A DNA stretch of 64,000 nt from Phoenix dactylifera (Eukaryota; Streptophyta; Magnoliopsida; Arecales; Arecaceae), in NCBI RefSeq assembly GCF_009389715.1, contig NW_024067666.1, positions 2,769,001 through 2,833,000 on the forward strand, given 5' to 3'. The notes beneath the pieces were generated by a model that was not told the origin of the DNA, searched no databases, and saw only the letters and a program-made list of their open reading frames with translations. Position numbers and translations under genes: made by a program. Numbering within the stretch: the first letter of the stretch is position 1; every line of letters begins with the position of its first letter. Positions 1 to 11,699 of this stretch are shown one piece after another.

Positions 1-744
1 TAAGAAAAATCTTGAGGTAAACAAGGTTGTCCCTTGCTCATTTATGAGACCAAACTGTTCATGTTGATTATAGGATGGTGAAATTCCTAGGTAGAAGGAA
101 GATGTCATTGACATCTAACTTTGTATGGGGATTAGGTGCTATGTTGGATAAGAATTAATATCAGATTTGGAGATACTTGGGGTAAAAGTTGTTTGTTAAT
201 AAATTATTTCCACATAATTGACAGTCTTGCAACTAAAAGTTTTTTTGCAATATATTTTGTTACTTGGAAGGGAAATTTTTGTAGTGTTTTTAGCACAGGC
301 TTAATGGGGTAAAAATGAAAAGAGATTTCATGAATGGCTGATTCGTTGGAAACATCGGATGGTCGAGAAGAAAAGCTCAGTCCAAATAAAAGTTAATGAG
401 CATTTATCATATCAAAACCCAGTTAAAAATGTTTCAGGAGCTGCTTCCTGAGCAACTTACAACAAATGGTCCTTGCTTTTGGTTGACTGCTACCATTGCT
501 AGTTTGTCACCTAAACTTTGCAGGAGGATCGGTAAATCTTATGCCTATATCACTTCAAAAAATTCTAGAAATATTGCTTAGAGTCTCGCTTTTTGAGCTC
601 GAAGATGAGAGGAGATGCACTGTTTTTGCAGAATCGCTTAAGGTTTACATTTGTTGCGATGGTTATTTGTTTTCTGTGATACTGTAAATGTATAAATTCT
701 TTGTGTATTAATAAAAGGGCTGGTGTGATGTGAAATTTTTTTTG
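1..744. other. No recognisable gene
   Basis: AT-rich sequence with only short ORFs and no recognised domain. It may be more of the LINE relic that follows, or an intron or flank of the RING-H2 gene. Confidence 0.3.
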
Positions 745-1100
745 GACAAGTCACATGACATGGTAAATTGCTTTTATTTGCTTGTTGTCAGGAAGAATTT
801 GTGCTTTATGATAAAGTGTGTTGATTGTTTCACATGTTTGTTTACACCACTTATATTCTATCTTATGTTAATGGTGGACCAAATTATTCCTGTAGAGGTT
901 CTAGGAGGTGGAGACTTGGAGACATTCTATATCTGCTGTTATTTATCTTGGTCACGGAGGGGTACGATAAGCAAGCCTATTCTTATTTTCATGTTGGGTT
1001 TGGAATGAAGAATATTCAATTTTGTTTGTTTGTGGATGATATTGTTTTATGTTTTGTCGTAGAACACCACATGCTTGATAAATTTGAATTTTTTCTGGCA
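745..1100 (+). pseudogene. LINE reverse transcriptase relic
   Basis: Two overlapping frames read as a degraded non-LTR (LINE) reverse transcriptase. The first (about 745-835) resembles the finger/palm stretch that begins with a KAYDRVNW-like motif, here KSHDMVNCF. The second (about 835-1100) has a YVNG motif, an RxGD-like block and FVDDIVLCF, which matches the catalytic F(A/V)DD box. The two parts are in different frames, so at least one frameshift has occurred, and the endonuclease and RNase H parts are not adjacent. It sits upstream of the RING-H2 exons and could lie in an intron of that gene. The family assignment rests on motif order only. Confidence 0.55.
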
Positions 1101-1136
1101 CTTGTTCCAACTGATAGTATTAATCCTGTTCGCTAA

Positions 1137-2085
1137 TTACTGATCTTTGACAAAAGAGGGGAACACCTTTTGGTTATAATCATTGTTCTGGTTGAATACT
1201 TGAGATATCACACCCTGCTCTATTCTAGCTCATCCTTCCACAATCATATGACGCATATCCCTCAACATTTAAAAAACGGTACTCCCTCAATTTCTACATC
1301 TGCTACATCTCATGCCTGCATTTTTCTGTTGCCCTTCATTCTACTCTTAGACATGTCATCAGCCTTTGTCATAGTGCTGTAAGAAAGAATGATCTGGAGG
1401 GAGGTGATCATGGAAAAACTAGCACTGCAACGATAATGATTAAGAACCTCGGCCTTTAATTAAGATTTGAGGCAATTTTTGCTTAATGTACTCATTACAA
1501 CACCGTACTTTTCAACTTTTGACCCTGGTTTGAATCTACAATGTGCATTCTCTCTTAATGACTCTTGCAAACTAATGGATGAGAGAGTGCTTAGTGATGT
1601 GTTAGGTGGTTACGAGCAATCCTAGCATTTTACATTCTTGGCTTGAGGCTGACCGCTATAACCATGACTTTCAAGCCTTGTCCTGGCTCTCTGTGTTTGG
1701 CCTTTGAATCCTCACCCACTGCTAATTCCTAGTAAGTGCAACCTACTTGTGTTACCGGATGGTTTAACCTAGCTCACAACTTCAGTCAAAAATAACTAAG
1801 GTGACCTCTTTTCTTTCCTAGCTTTGGGCAAATGGTAGCTGATGATAAATCACTAAATGCTATCTTCGCTCGACATTCTCCTACATAGAATTTCCCATAT
1901 GCGGAGGGTTTGAATTTTGTAGTTCCACCGGCCGATTTTCCAATTTCTTTCCCTTCTCTCATGGACAGCATACCCCTCCGCATGAACCTGGTTGATTTTC
2001 CTTTAAATGCTACATAAGAACTCGATTTGAATCTCTTGCATTATCACTAAGGAATAGTTTCTACTGTGGTCAGTTACATGAACAG
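1137..2085. other. Probable intron or flank of RING-H2 gene
   Basis: No convincing coding segment. The frame of the first visible RING exon stays open back to about 1996, but the sequence before about 2086 does not look coding. A splice acceptor CAG occurs at 2083-2085. Any upstream exons of the gene are either within this stretch and unrecognised, or left of the window. Confidence 0.3.
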
Positions 2086-2817
2086 ATTTGGTCGGACCAT
2101 AGAGGCACGAGTGAATTTGAGGTAGGTAACCGCAGCAGTGGTGGGATACAGAGTTGCAGAGACAGTGGGCCGAGACGAACCAGAGATGAGTCAGATGATC
2201 GACTTCCTGGTGCTGTGGTACAGGCACGGGCAAGGCTTCTTGAAAAACTGCGGAGTGTTGATGTTACAGGAAGCAGGTTGGTCATCAATCTCCATTTATC
2301 TTCCTATTAGAGAAAATGCATCTTCAGCTCATGTTTAAATGGGAATATGTAGGCAATGTTCTTGCAATGCCTTGCTGACACTTCTTTGTTTCTACCTAGG
2401 CAAAGCACCTCATCTTCAGGCATCTCCCTGAATGAACGTTCATGTAGTGATGACTTGAGCGTCATCGTCTCTGGGGATTGGGCAGCCAAAATTCAAAGGG
2501 AATGCTCTGAATCCGGGATACCCCTTGCTGTGCTTACACTTCGAAGAGATCGAGCACCTTCTTTCTGTGATACGAGCAGGAAGCCCCCTGGACTTAGCTG
2601 CGACAAACTTGGGCTACAACGAGAAGTTTTCAGATGTGCAGAAGAAGGTGGAGTTGCAAAAGCATCCTTTGAGTGCTGTATATGTCTGGAGAGGTTTCTG
2701 GAGGGGGATGAACTGATACGGCTGCAGTGTGGGCATAGATTCCATCCAAGTTGTTTAGAGCCATGGCTGCCGACCCATCATGATTGCCCTTACTGTCGAT
2801 CAAGCATCACCTCTTGA
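2086..2817 (+). CDS. RING-H2 E3 ubiquitin ligase, 3' exons
   Basis: Last two exons of a plant RING-H2 protein that probably transfers ubiquitin from an E2 enzyme to target proteins. The penultimate exon (about 2086-2276) encodes a basic stretch followed by the motif RLPGAVVQARARLLEKLR and ends at a GT donor. The last exon (2400-2817) starts after CTAG and keeps the frame across the junction. Its C-terminus holds a complete RING-H2 finger: CCIC, then QCGHRFHPSC, then CPYC, giving the C3H2C3 ligand order. The KPPGL motif before the RING and the RLPGAV motif resemble the plant RHY1A-like group, from memory of the family. The 5' end of the gene was not found, so the start given is only the first exon edge I can support. 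Exon 1 carries no obvious initiator. Confidence 0.78.
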
Positions 2818-5374
2818 TTATGGAGCAAGAGGGAATGGACCTTCAATGAAATGTTATTTTATATTGGAACATTAGTGTCTTTATAACCATAGATGAGGAG
2901 ATGCAAATTTGTACTAGGTTTTCCAATACTCGAAATGCTGTGGCATGTGTAATATAGAACTAATGAAAAATTATATGGTTGATGTATAAGGTGTTTGTGT
3001 GCCCTGATATGTTACACAGATCCTATAACAGCATCAGAATTGCGTGGTAAGCTGAGAAAGACGTCTGATACAACCTTTGTGTTTATTCTGTAGCTTGTTC
3101 TCGGATGATGTTTATGGTATTGGCTCCTATGGTTTATCTACGTATCTGTTCTCCATGTTTCCTCTGATTTCCTTCTATTATTAGTCAAGCAGTAATATTT
3201 TTCACAAGGTTTGAAGCGCCGGGCCAAACCATAATGTAGTATTCCCCCTGTACAGAGATTTTATACTGAATTGATGCAAAAGTATACCATGGTATGTACC
3301 ATTCTGGTTCGTAATAGGTTCAATCCTGTACAGCGGCATTTCTGATCTTGTTTTATAGCCTCCTTCCTCTCCTTCTGGGACTGGCTATTTCAGTGTTTTA
3401 AGAGGATGTCTTCTGTTCTGTTCTCTCTCTCTCTCTCTCTCTCTTAATGTGTAAAAAAAAAACACTTAAGAAGAAGATCATGTACTATGTTTAACGTCTG
3501 GACATCATAATAATAACTGAATAATCTGAAACCGCAACAAATTGCATTTTCTGTGGATTTTTTTGAACACTTTTTGCTCTCCAACTGAAGCATTGCTCTC
3601 CAATTGAATGATCATTGTGTCAACCATGGGTGCTTGTGATTGAAAGATTGACCTATCTGGTCCGCTCCTGGATTGGAGAGGATCCCAGCTTGGGTCTTTT
3701 AGCTGCTCAATGTTCAATTTAGTCCAACTTTCACAATTGCCTCTTGAAAGTTTTATTACTTCTGTATTGCATGCATTCAGCATTTCTAGATGAACAAATT
3801 TTAATAATAAATCATTAAAACCACAAAGGGGGTGGTCGAATCCTGATATGCCTCCTAGTGCCAGGTTGCCACGAGAAATTGACGAGCTAGCTAATCATAT
3901 TTCTTAGAATTTTAAAGCCAATCCACTAATTCCAAACCTATGTGAAGGAAATGAACCAGAAGAAGGTTGTGAATGGGGATGCGACTCAAACGAATCTGTC
4001 AAAAAGTGTCATTACCTAAAGAATGAATCCGGTGTGTTTTCTTCTTACAGCTCAAAAGTTATGTGGCAGCAGCGGCCTTTGTCTTTCAGAGCCCTTAATT
4101 ATGACAACGTTCAATAAGATTAGACAGACAATTGGAGTTAGTGCATTGTTTAGAGTCGAGAACTGCTATTATGTTGTCTCATTTGAAAACAAATTAAGGG
4201 CTGCCACTTGCCCCATTTGAGTGCAATATAGTCAACAAAAAAGTAGGCCTACCCACCTGTCCCATTAAGCTTAAACCTCTCCTAATTGGACACTTGGATG
4301 ACAAGCGTATCTAAAAGAAGAAATCGACTCAAAAGATTATCTGAAATCTCGCATGTTTGACCGTTGCATTCTCCTGAACATTTATCAGATACCTGAAATC
4401 CGTGAACACTTGATCAAGAGCCTTGATGGTTTGCTTTACGTGGCGTCAATACCAAGTAGCTGAAGCAGATATCCATATTAGAGCGGTATGAATCATCCAT
4501 TTTAGCAAATTAAGTGATGATAATGACAGAATTATGCTTATCTCATTAAAATAAAAATATGATCTCTAAGCTCCACCTTCCATGCTTATCTTTTCTTCTT
4601 CTTCTTTTTTTATTTACTCATATTCTTCTGATGATGATGACAGAATCATGCTATAAATTGAGTGACATAGGTTTCACAACGCTTCTACCGAACTTTATAA
4701 GCGATTGGATAATATCTGCCAAAAAAAAAAAAAAAAACTACAGGATAATGGGCACAGCATCTTCTTCTTGCAAAAGGGAAAAGAAGGAGTATATGCTTTG
4801 TTTCACTTGATTTATGGTTTGTGACCATTGACTTTTGCAGAACTTCATTACATTAGAATTAATATTCTTTTGAAAAAATAAGTCACCATCTTATCCAATC
4901 ACTTGGCTAATTAAAATAAAAATGTACTATTGTCCTTCGAAACTTAGGAATCAACAAGTTGGAAGAATTAAGTTCTCTACTAAGTAATAATACATGGCAA
5001 TTCACTGATTTCAAAAGAATAATGCCCAACATAATTATTACTAAGTAATAATATTTTGTAGTCATGATGACGGTCACAGTAGTGGATTCATTGCGCTCGC
5101 AAGAGCTCATGGAGTGCATGAATCTGCTAGCTCTTGAGTTGCTCAGTGAAGATATCATATATATCTTGTGAAGGCCAAGTTGTTGATTACTATCCCACCA
5201 GCTTTTTGAAGGAATGCATGTGAAGTCATCCCCATCCTCTGCCCCCCCAACTTGCAAAAGTCAAGGCATCATCCGCTTTCTACGCACCATCAGATTGGAC
5301 CAGGCATCCATTTGATGTATTATACTGAAATTGTTCAATAAACAAAATAACAAAATCTATTATTAGATTTAACA
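2818..5374. other. 3' flank of RING gene and unassigned DNA
   Basis: Begins with the likely 3' UTR of the RING-H2 gene. The rest is AT-rich, with only unassigned short ORFs such as a 92-codon minus-strand frame at 3505-3783 that matches no family I know. A CT microsatellite and several poly-A runs are present. Confidence 0.4.
3421..3446 (+). repeat. (CT)n microsatellite
   Basis: About a dozen consecutive CT units followed closely by a poly-A run. It is a simple repeat in the flank of the RING gene. Confidence 0.9.
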
Positions 5375-5541
5375 AAATCTCTCCCTAGATTCTTCAAAAC
5401 AGAAGCAACGGAAGCATGCTTCAAGAGAAGTCCGTCACCTGGCTTCACAAGACGCCTTTTTTTTTGTTCAAAATAGTATATGCATCTTCTCTTGAAGCAT
5501 GCTTCCGTTGTTTCTGTTTCGAACAATCTAGGGAGAGATTT
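5375..5541. repeat. 56-bp near-perfect inverted repeat (hairpin)
   Basis: The arm 5375-5430 is the reverse complement of 5486-5541 with three mismatches in 56 positions, separated by a 55-nt spacer. Each arm also contains the self-palindromic 12-mer GAAGCATGCTTC. Transcribed from either strand it would fold into one long stem. The high arm identity implies a recent inverted duplication, as in young plant microRNA-type or siRNA-producing hairpins or foldback elements. No target duplication or transposon terminus was recognised. Part of the spacer (from about 5431) resembles 6712-6747. Confidence 0.9.
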
Positions 5542-7164
5542 AGAAAAGTATATGTGATTTATAAGATTCATCAACTAGATCTGACAACCAAAGATATTTG
5601 CACCACAAAGTGCCAGTCCTTTGTATCACGAGGTTCAACATGGTACTAACTTTTAAAACTCTATAGCCAATTCAACATCCCATGCAACGGGATTGAGGTT
5701 TTGATTGTTTTGTTGATTGTGTTGAGATCTAGGTGCAATTGGGATAGGAGCAACGGTAGCAATAGCGCTGCCAATTAGCATAGTTGCTACTCTCATGCAT
5801 AAACAACCTTGTTACCTTGTATTACCCCGATAGCTCCTTGCCGAGGAGGATTGAATAGGTTGAATCATGGAGATTCAAGGGCTTGTCAGATGTAAAAATA
5901 TGCAAGAATGCCCTTTGATCACTTCAACTAACTAATAATTTAGCATTCAAAGTTAATTCTTCCAAGGATTTTTTTTAATGTAATTTACCTAAGAATTGAG
6001 GTATGGAGATCAATCTCAGGTGAAAGAAATACCAACATGAATAAATAAATAAATTGACAAACATCAGAATCAATCAATTTTTTTTAAATTATATTTAGGA
6101 GATTCATATATTTATATATATTGTCTTTCAATCAATTTTTTTTGGCTCAAAAGGAAGACAAATAAAACACATAACAAATGTCTGGATGCGCTGCTAATCA
6201 AATTTTATTTTCTAAAAAAATTATATTTTATACTTACAGCGGTGTATTCTGTAGATTTTATTCATTTTTTTTTTGATACAATGATTGCTCATGCTACTCT
6301 GATGTAGGTGCAATCTGTAGAAGCAAAAAAAAAAAAAAAATGATGGCTCAATGCTGGAGGAATGACTTTCTGATCTATCTAAAGGACCTTTCTTAAATGC
6401 TGGACAGCATAAATGGTGATCTAGTTGGTGGTCCTGTTTGTCTTCGCACAGACCATAAAGTTCTGCAGTCTTCCATCATCCGATGGAGATCGTGGAGCAG
6501 GGGATCCTATTAATTGAGCATTTATTTGGATGCATCACTGTAGAAATGCGTGTCAGCGTGCGCGCCATATGTTGCACACAGCGTAGGATATAATTTCCAG
6601 TTCGCTGCTGGGTTTCTCTTAGGATTCGTCGGTGACCAAAAGTTTCTACTGATACGACAAACTTTTCCAACTTTCTATCATTGACCAAAATAAACCAAAA
6701 ATATCTCGGTCTCCGTCACCCGGCGTCACAACACGCGTCTTTTACTTCAATATTTCTCCAAGTCGGACACGAGCCAGTCCAAAAATGTCCAATATATCCC
6801 ATATCCAACTGAAAATTACAGCCATGCGATCGAGATTAGAGACCGTGAACAAAGTTTGGACGGTTTAAAGGTTCCAAAATTCTCCTGGCTGGCCGGCAAC
6901 GATCTGAACGCAGACGCGAGAGAGACGACGCCACGGAATGGACGGTCGGCAGCGGCGGGTGCCTCTGGGGTCCATCCTTCCTTCGTTCGAGCCATGAGAG
7001 ATCCCATAATTTGATGTAACGAAAGGAACCATTCTCGGTTTTTGATCGTGATATATCGCATATATGCTTTCGTTGTGGGACACGTTTGAATCAAAGAATG
7101 TTGACGCCAGCCGTGTACTCCTGTATCATGTGGATAAATTTTGGCCATTAATTTTAAATACTGT
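5542..7164. other. AT-rich intergenic DNA
   Basis: No gene seen. The segment contains several poly-A/T runs and, at about 6712-6747, a partial match to the spacer of the inverted repeat at 5375-5541. From about 6820 to 7010 it becomes more GC-rich but has no recognised coding content. Confidence 0.35.
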
Positions 7165-7674
7165 TGCGAGGCTCAATAATCCAACATCGAAAAAGACTCA
7201 TTTCAGAGCCTGGGCATATGAGGTGGGTGTCTTCTAATCCTGCAGACGCGTTTTGGGTGGAAAACAAAACCGGAGAGGGGTGAAGGACGCTTGCGTGAAA
7301 CCCCAGAACCGGACAATATCTGGCAGGGAAGCCCTGTGTTTTCCCCTCATATGTCTCCCACGTGGGCACTAGGTGCCTCACGTGCCTCGCAGAGGCGGGG
7401 GCGTGACATTTGGTATCAGAGTCGAGGACGACTCTTGTCCGATTGTGGGAAGGGTATGAGGTCCAATAGTCCCACATCGGAAAAGACTCGTTCCAGAGCC
7501 TGAGCATATGAGGTGGGTGTCTCGTAATCCTGCAGACGTGTTTTGGGTGGAAAACAAAACCAGGAAGGGGTGAAGGACGCTTGCGTGAAGCCCCAGAACC
7601 GGACAATATCTGGCAGGGGAGCCCCGTATTCTCCCCTCATATGGCCCTCACGTGGCAGAGGTGGAGGCGTGACA
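7165..7674 (+). mobile_element. TRIM-like LTR element with 46-bp interior
   Basis: Two similar direct repeats, 7165-7408 and 7455-7674, both end in GCGTGACA and share a common 5' region, with TGCGAGG and TATGAGG probably both decayed from TGTGAGG. Two bases after the first repeat lies TGGTATCAGAG (7411-7421), the primer-binding site complementary to initiator tRNA-Met in many plant LTR elements. A purine tract, GTGGGAAGGG, directly precedes the second repeat. Flanks are ACTGT (7160-7164) and ACCGT (7675-7679), a 5-bp target duplication with one change. It encodes no protein, so it is a non-autonomous TRIM type. Confidence 0.8.
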
Positions 7675-8735
7675 ACCGTAGATATATATGGTTATCCAGT
7701 TCTTTGTCTCCTATGTTTCATAACATTGGTTTGCCGAAGATAGAAATTTTATTATAAATAAGTGTGTGCCGAGGAGGACCGGTGGTTGCCACCATGAGAC
7801 TTATGTCATTGTGGTGGCCGACAATGCGCCAATGAGGTGCATCATGGAGAAGGCTATGCTGGAGGTGTTCGAAAGGTCAGTAGTGTCTACTTAGCTATCT
7901 ATCAGCAGCTGCATCAAACTAGTAGTCTACATGCTAGAGAAGCAAGTTGAGTGGGCCAGTTGGTTCGATCTAGATGCTGGATGGTGGGGCCCAACTTGGC
8001 TACTGCACTCGGATCTAAGCATGTGCCTCTCAGCCATCGATTTCATTAACCATGACTATTTGGTTTCGGTTAGGGTTTACGGGTCGGATTTGGACTAGGA
8101 TTTGAGACCGAAAAGCATAAGGCTCTAGTAGGGTTAAAACCGGATGAGATATAAATCGGATACCGGTATATCTATAATCATATTTATTTTATTTGAAAAA
8201 TATGGATACAGATACGAATGTTAGTTGGATGCAAAAGTTTATACTCATACTTATTTTAAATATATACAGATATAAATCAAATATTAAAAGTATGAATATA
8301 AATATGGATATAAGTAGATAATTAAATATTATGGCTATAGAATCAAAAACATTACCAATTAGTGAAAGGTAAATCAAATAAATACAATATTAATGTGGTC
8401 ATCTATTTTTTTTTAAAATTCATAAATGCTATATAAAATTAAATAGTAATACAAATAGAATTGGATATTCAGATATTAGTTGGATATTCAAAATTTTATT
8501 CATATTCAAATAAATTCAAATACAAAAATAGATTTGAAAAGATATTATCCTATCCACTTTTATGTTCCGGCTTTAGGAAGCGAAAGACGAATTGTTGGAG
8601 GCAGGAGAGGAGATAGCATGGATGGGGAAGGAGATGATGGAGGGGCCATGTTTGTAGGGGTTGTGGACGAGTAAATTCATGAGCATGACAAGGTTCTTCC
8701 TCATGAAATGGTCCGAAGATGGAGCATAAAACAGC
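7675..8735. other. AT-rich flank left of hAT element
   Basis: No gene seen. From about 8110 to 8560 the sequence is a loose array of GATAT/AATAT-type words resembling that at 31030-31260, suggesting one dispersed AT-rich repeat family. Confidence 0.35.
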
Positions 8736-8847
8736 CAGGGGCGGCCCAATACATTTGGGGGCCTTAGGCGAACTCATTAGAAGGGGCCTTTTTTATTATT
8801 ATTTAAATAATAATTTTTTTAATAAGTATAAAAATATTTTAAAATTT

Positions 8848-11330
8848 TTATTTAAAAATAATTCGCCTAGCTTTTTGAGAAGCAAAATTACTAATTAAAC
8901 TTTTATACTCAAGATCCATTAAAATACTATTTTCAATCGATAATATAGCTAATCCATTTAATCTTTCTTGTGACATAGTTGATCGCAAATAAGATTTTAT
9001 CAACTTTAATTTTGAAAAACTTCTTCCAGCAGAAGCAACTGTTACAGGTATTGTTAATAATATCCTATATGCAATGCATGCATTTGGAAAAGAATCTGTT
9101 TTTTTTATAAAACTTAAAATATCAATAGGGGTACTAGTTTCTGTTTGTAAAAATTCTTTTAAAATTTTTAACTCTGAAAACAGATCAATACCATCAATAT
9201 CAGAATATTCACCATGCTTTAAAAAGTTTTCAAGATTAAGACAACACTTTTTCAAATCATCTTCATTCAAAGATTTTAACTTTCTAAAATTAAACAAAAA
9301 ACCAAAAACATTTTCATATACGGTAAATTGTTCAAACCTATTTTGAATTGAAAAAATAGCTTGATCTACTATATATAAAAAGTAATCAATTCTAAAAGAT
9401 TCTTCAGCTGATCTTGTTATCTCATCATCATTATTTTCATCAAAATATTTTTTTCTACGGATCACACGTTTTTCACGAAATATAGGTTCTATTTCCATTT
9501 CATTTGCAATTTCTTTAGATGAATTCAAAGCATTCATGAATCCATTTTCCCTATAACTTTTCAAATAAGAAAGAAGACCTTTTAATTGATCTATAGCAAC
9601 ATCAATATGCATGTCTTCAGATTGTAAAATCTTACTAACTGAGTTAACAGCAAACAATATATCGTACCAAATATTCATGCCTAATAAAAATTCAAAATTT
9701 TCAATCTCATATGTAGCTAAACATGTGGCTTCACTCTTTATTTTAGGATCTTCACTAGTTTCCGCTAATTGAACTAAAGCATCTCTTATTTTAGGAGCTT
9801 GGTTTTTAATTGCTTTGACACTTTCAATACGACTTTCCCAACGTGTTTGTGACAAGGGTTTAAGAGTTAATGTGGATATATTATCTTGTAAAATTTTCCA
9901 TCGTTTTGTAGAAGAAGAAAATAAGGTATAAATTCGTTGTATCACTCCAAAAAAAGATATAGCTTTAGGACACGAGTTAGCAGTATCACATAATACTAAA
10001 TTCAAGTTATGACATCCACATGGTGTGTAAAATGCTCTAGGATTTATATCTAATAATCTTCTTTGTACACCTTGATGTTTTCCTTTCATATTAGATCCAT
10101 TGTCATACCCTTGTCCTCTTATATCATTAACTTCAAGTTTATGTTTTTCTATTATATTTATAAGTTCATGCCCTTTCCAGAGGTATCATCTATTTCTAAA
10201 AATTCTAAAAAATATTCTTCTACTTTTACTGAACTTGTTGAAGTATCTACACATCTTAAAACTAGGGTCATTTGTTCCTGATGGCTTGCATCAGGAGTGC
10301 AATCAAGTATTACAGAAAAATATTTTGCTTCTTTAATCTTTTTAAGTATTATAGCTTTAATTTCAAATGCTAACATTTGAATCAATTCATTTTGAATATT
10401 ATGACCTAAATAATGATTGTGAATTTCACCATGTTGAATGCGTCGAATATGTTCTTGCATTATTGGATCAAATTCTGCAATCGTTTCAATAAAACTTAGA
10501 AAATTTCCGTTATTGCTTTGATAGATCTTTTCATTCTTTCCTCGAAATGCTAAATTATTTTTTGCAAGATTTTTTACGACAGCAATAATTCTAAATAGAA
10601 CTTTTTTCCAATGATCCTTCTCTTGGTTTATTTGTTCTTGGAGACTTTTATCAATTGTATTATTTTTTAGCAATCTCACTTCTAAATCAATCCACCTATT
10701 CATGCTAATGATATGTTCATTAGTTGTTTCATGACTTTTAAGCTTGATACCTAGATTTTTCCAATCCCTACTTCCTTCATTGACTAATTGACTCGTGCTA
10801 GGCTTGGAATCAAATAATTTACAGCAAAAACAATATACTCTATCCAAATCTTTCGAATACACTAACCATTTTTTATCATGTTTTTCACCATTAGGTAACT
10901 TACGAATATAATATATCGTAGAAAAGTGTCTATTGTTTTCATCCTTAGGAAAATGAAAATCATAATCCCTAATTGGACCTCTTTCTACTATTAGATCTCT
11001 AAATTTTGTATCAATCATTTTCCATTGACCAGGATCATATAAATTTGTAGGAATAGAATTAGTTTCACAATCTTTTTCCTTATTTATCTTATCTCCATCT
11101 GATTCTCCATTGTGTTCTTCACTAGATATTGTTTCACTAGCAAACTCATTTTTTAACTCTATTTCGGGTGCCTGTTCTATTGCTAATTCTTGAGTTGAAT
11201 TTGATGTAGTGTTATGTTTGTTTGTAACAACAAATCTATCTAGAGCTCCTTTTTGAGATTGTATGAGTTTATCGATTTTTCTTTTTCTTTTGAGTTTTTC
11301 ATACCCACAGTCATATTTTCTATTAGACAT
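8848..11330 (-). pseudogene. hAT transposase, ZMYM1-like, frameshifted
   Basis: Transposase of the surrounding hAT element. The first frame (11330 down to about 10170) has a lysine-rich N-terminus, then a TTF-type zinc finger with the pair CFCC and downstream histidines (SHETTNEH), then the DUF4371 region with the SVILDCTPD catalytic aspartate. The second frame covers the GQGYDNGSNM block, a long helical region, and the C-terminal hAT dimerisation motif (ASAGRSFSKLKLIKS) near its end at 8848. The two frames join in register near 10170 only if one base is allowed for, and otherwise stay open for roughly 800 codons. This points to a recent single-base indel in a formerly active copy. Plant genomes often annotate such genes as zinc finger MYM-type protein 1-like. 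Confidence 0.9.
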
Positions 11331-11699
11331 TTTAATCTATAAATAATATTATCAAACTAAGCAATTAAAAAAATACCACAAACAAATCAAAATATAAAAA
11401 AGTTAAAAATGATAAAACTTAATTGTGTCAAGAAAAACAAACTCGGGTTCCGACAAGTAGTGCCGAACTTAATTGTGCCGAGAAGAAGTGGAATAGTTCC
11501 GAACTCGACGGCGAGAAGAGGCCGAATAGTGCCGAACCGCTGAAGTAGTGAAGTCACAACCAATCTACAATTGGACCAAAAAATAACCAATTCTAAATTA
11601 ATTACTTGACTAAATAAAAATTAATTAGACAAAAAATTAATTAATAAACTAAGTAATACAGTTACTTACTAACTCACCTGCCTCACAGGCTCACACTCA

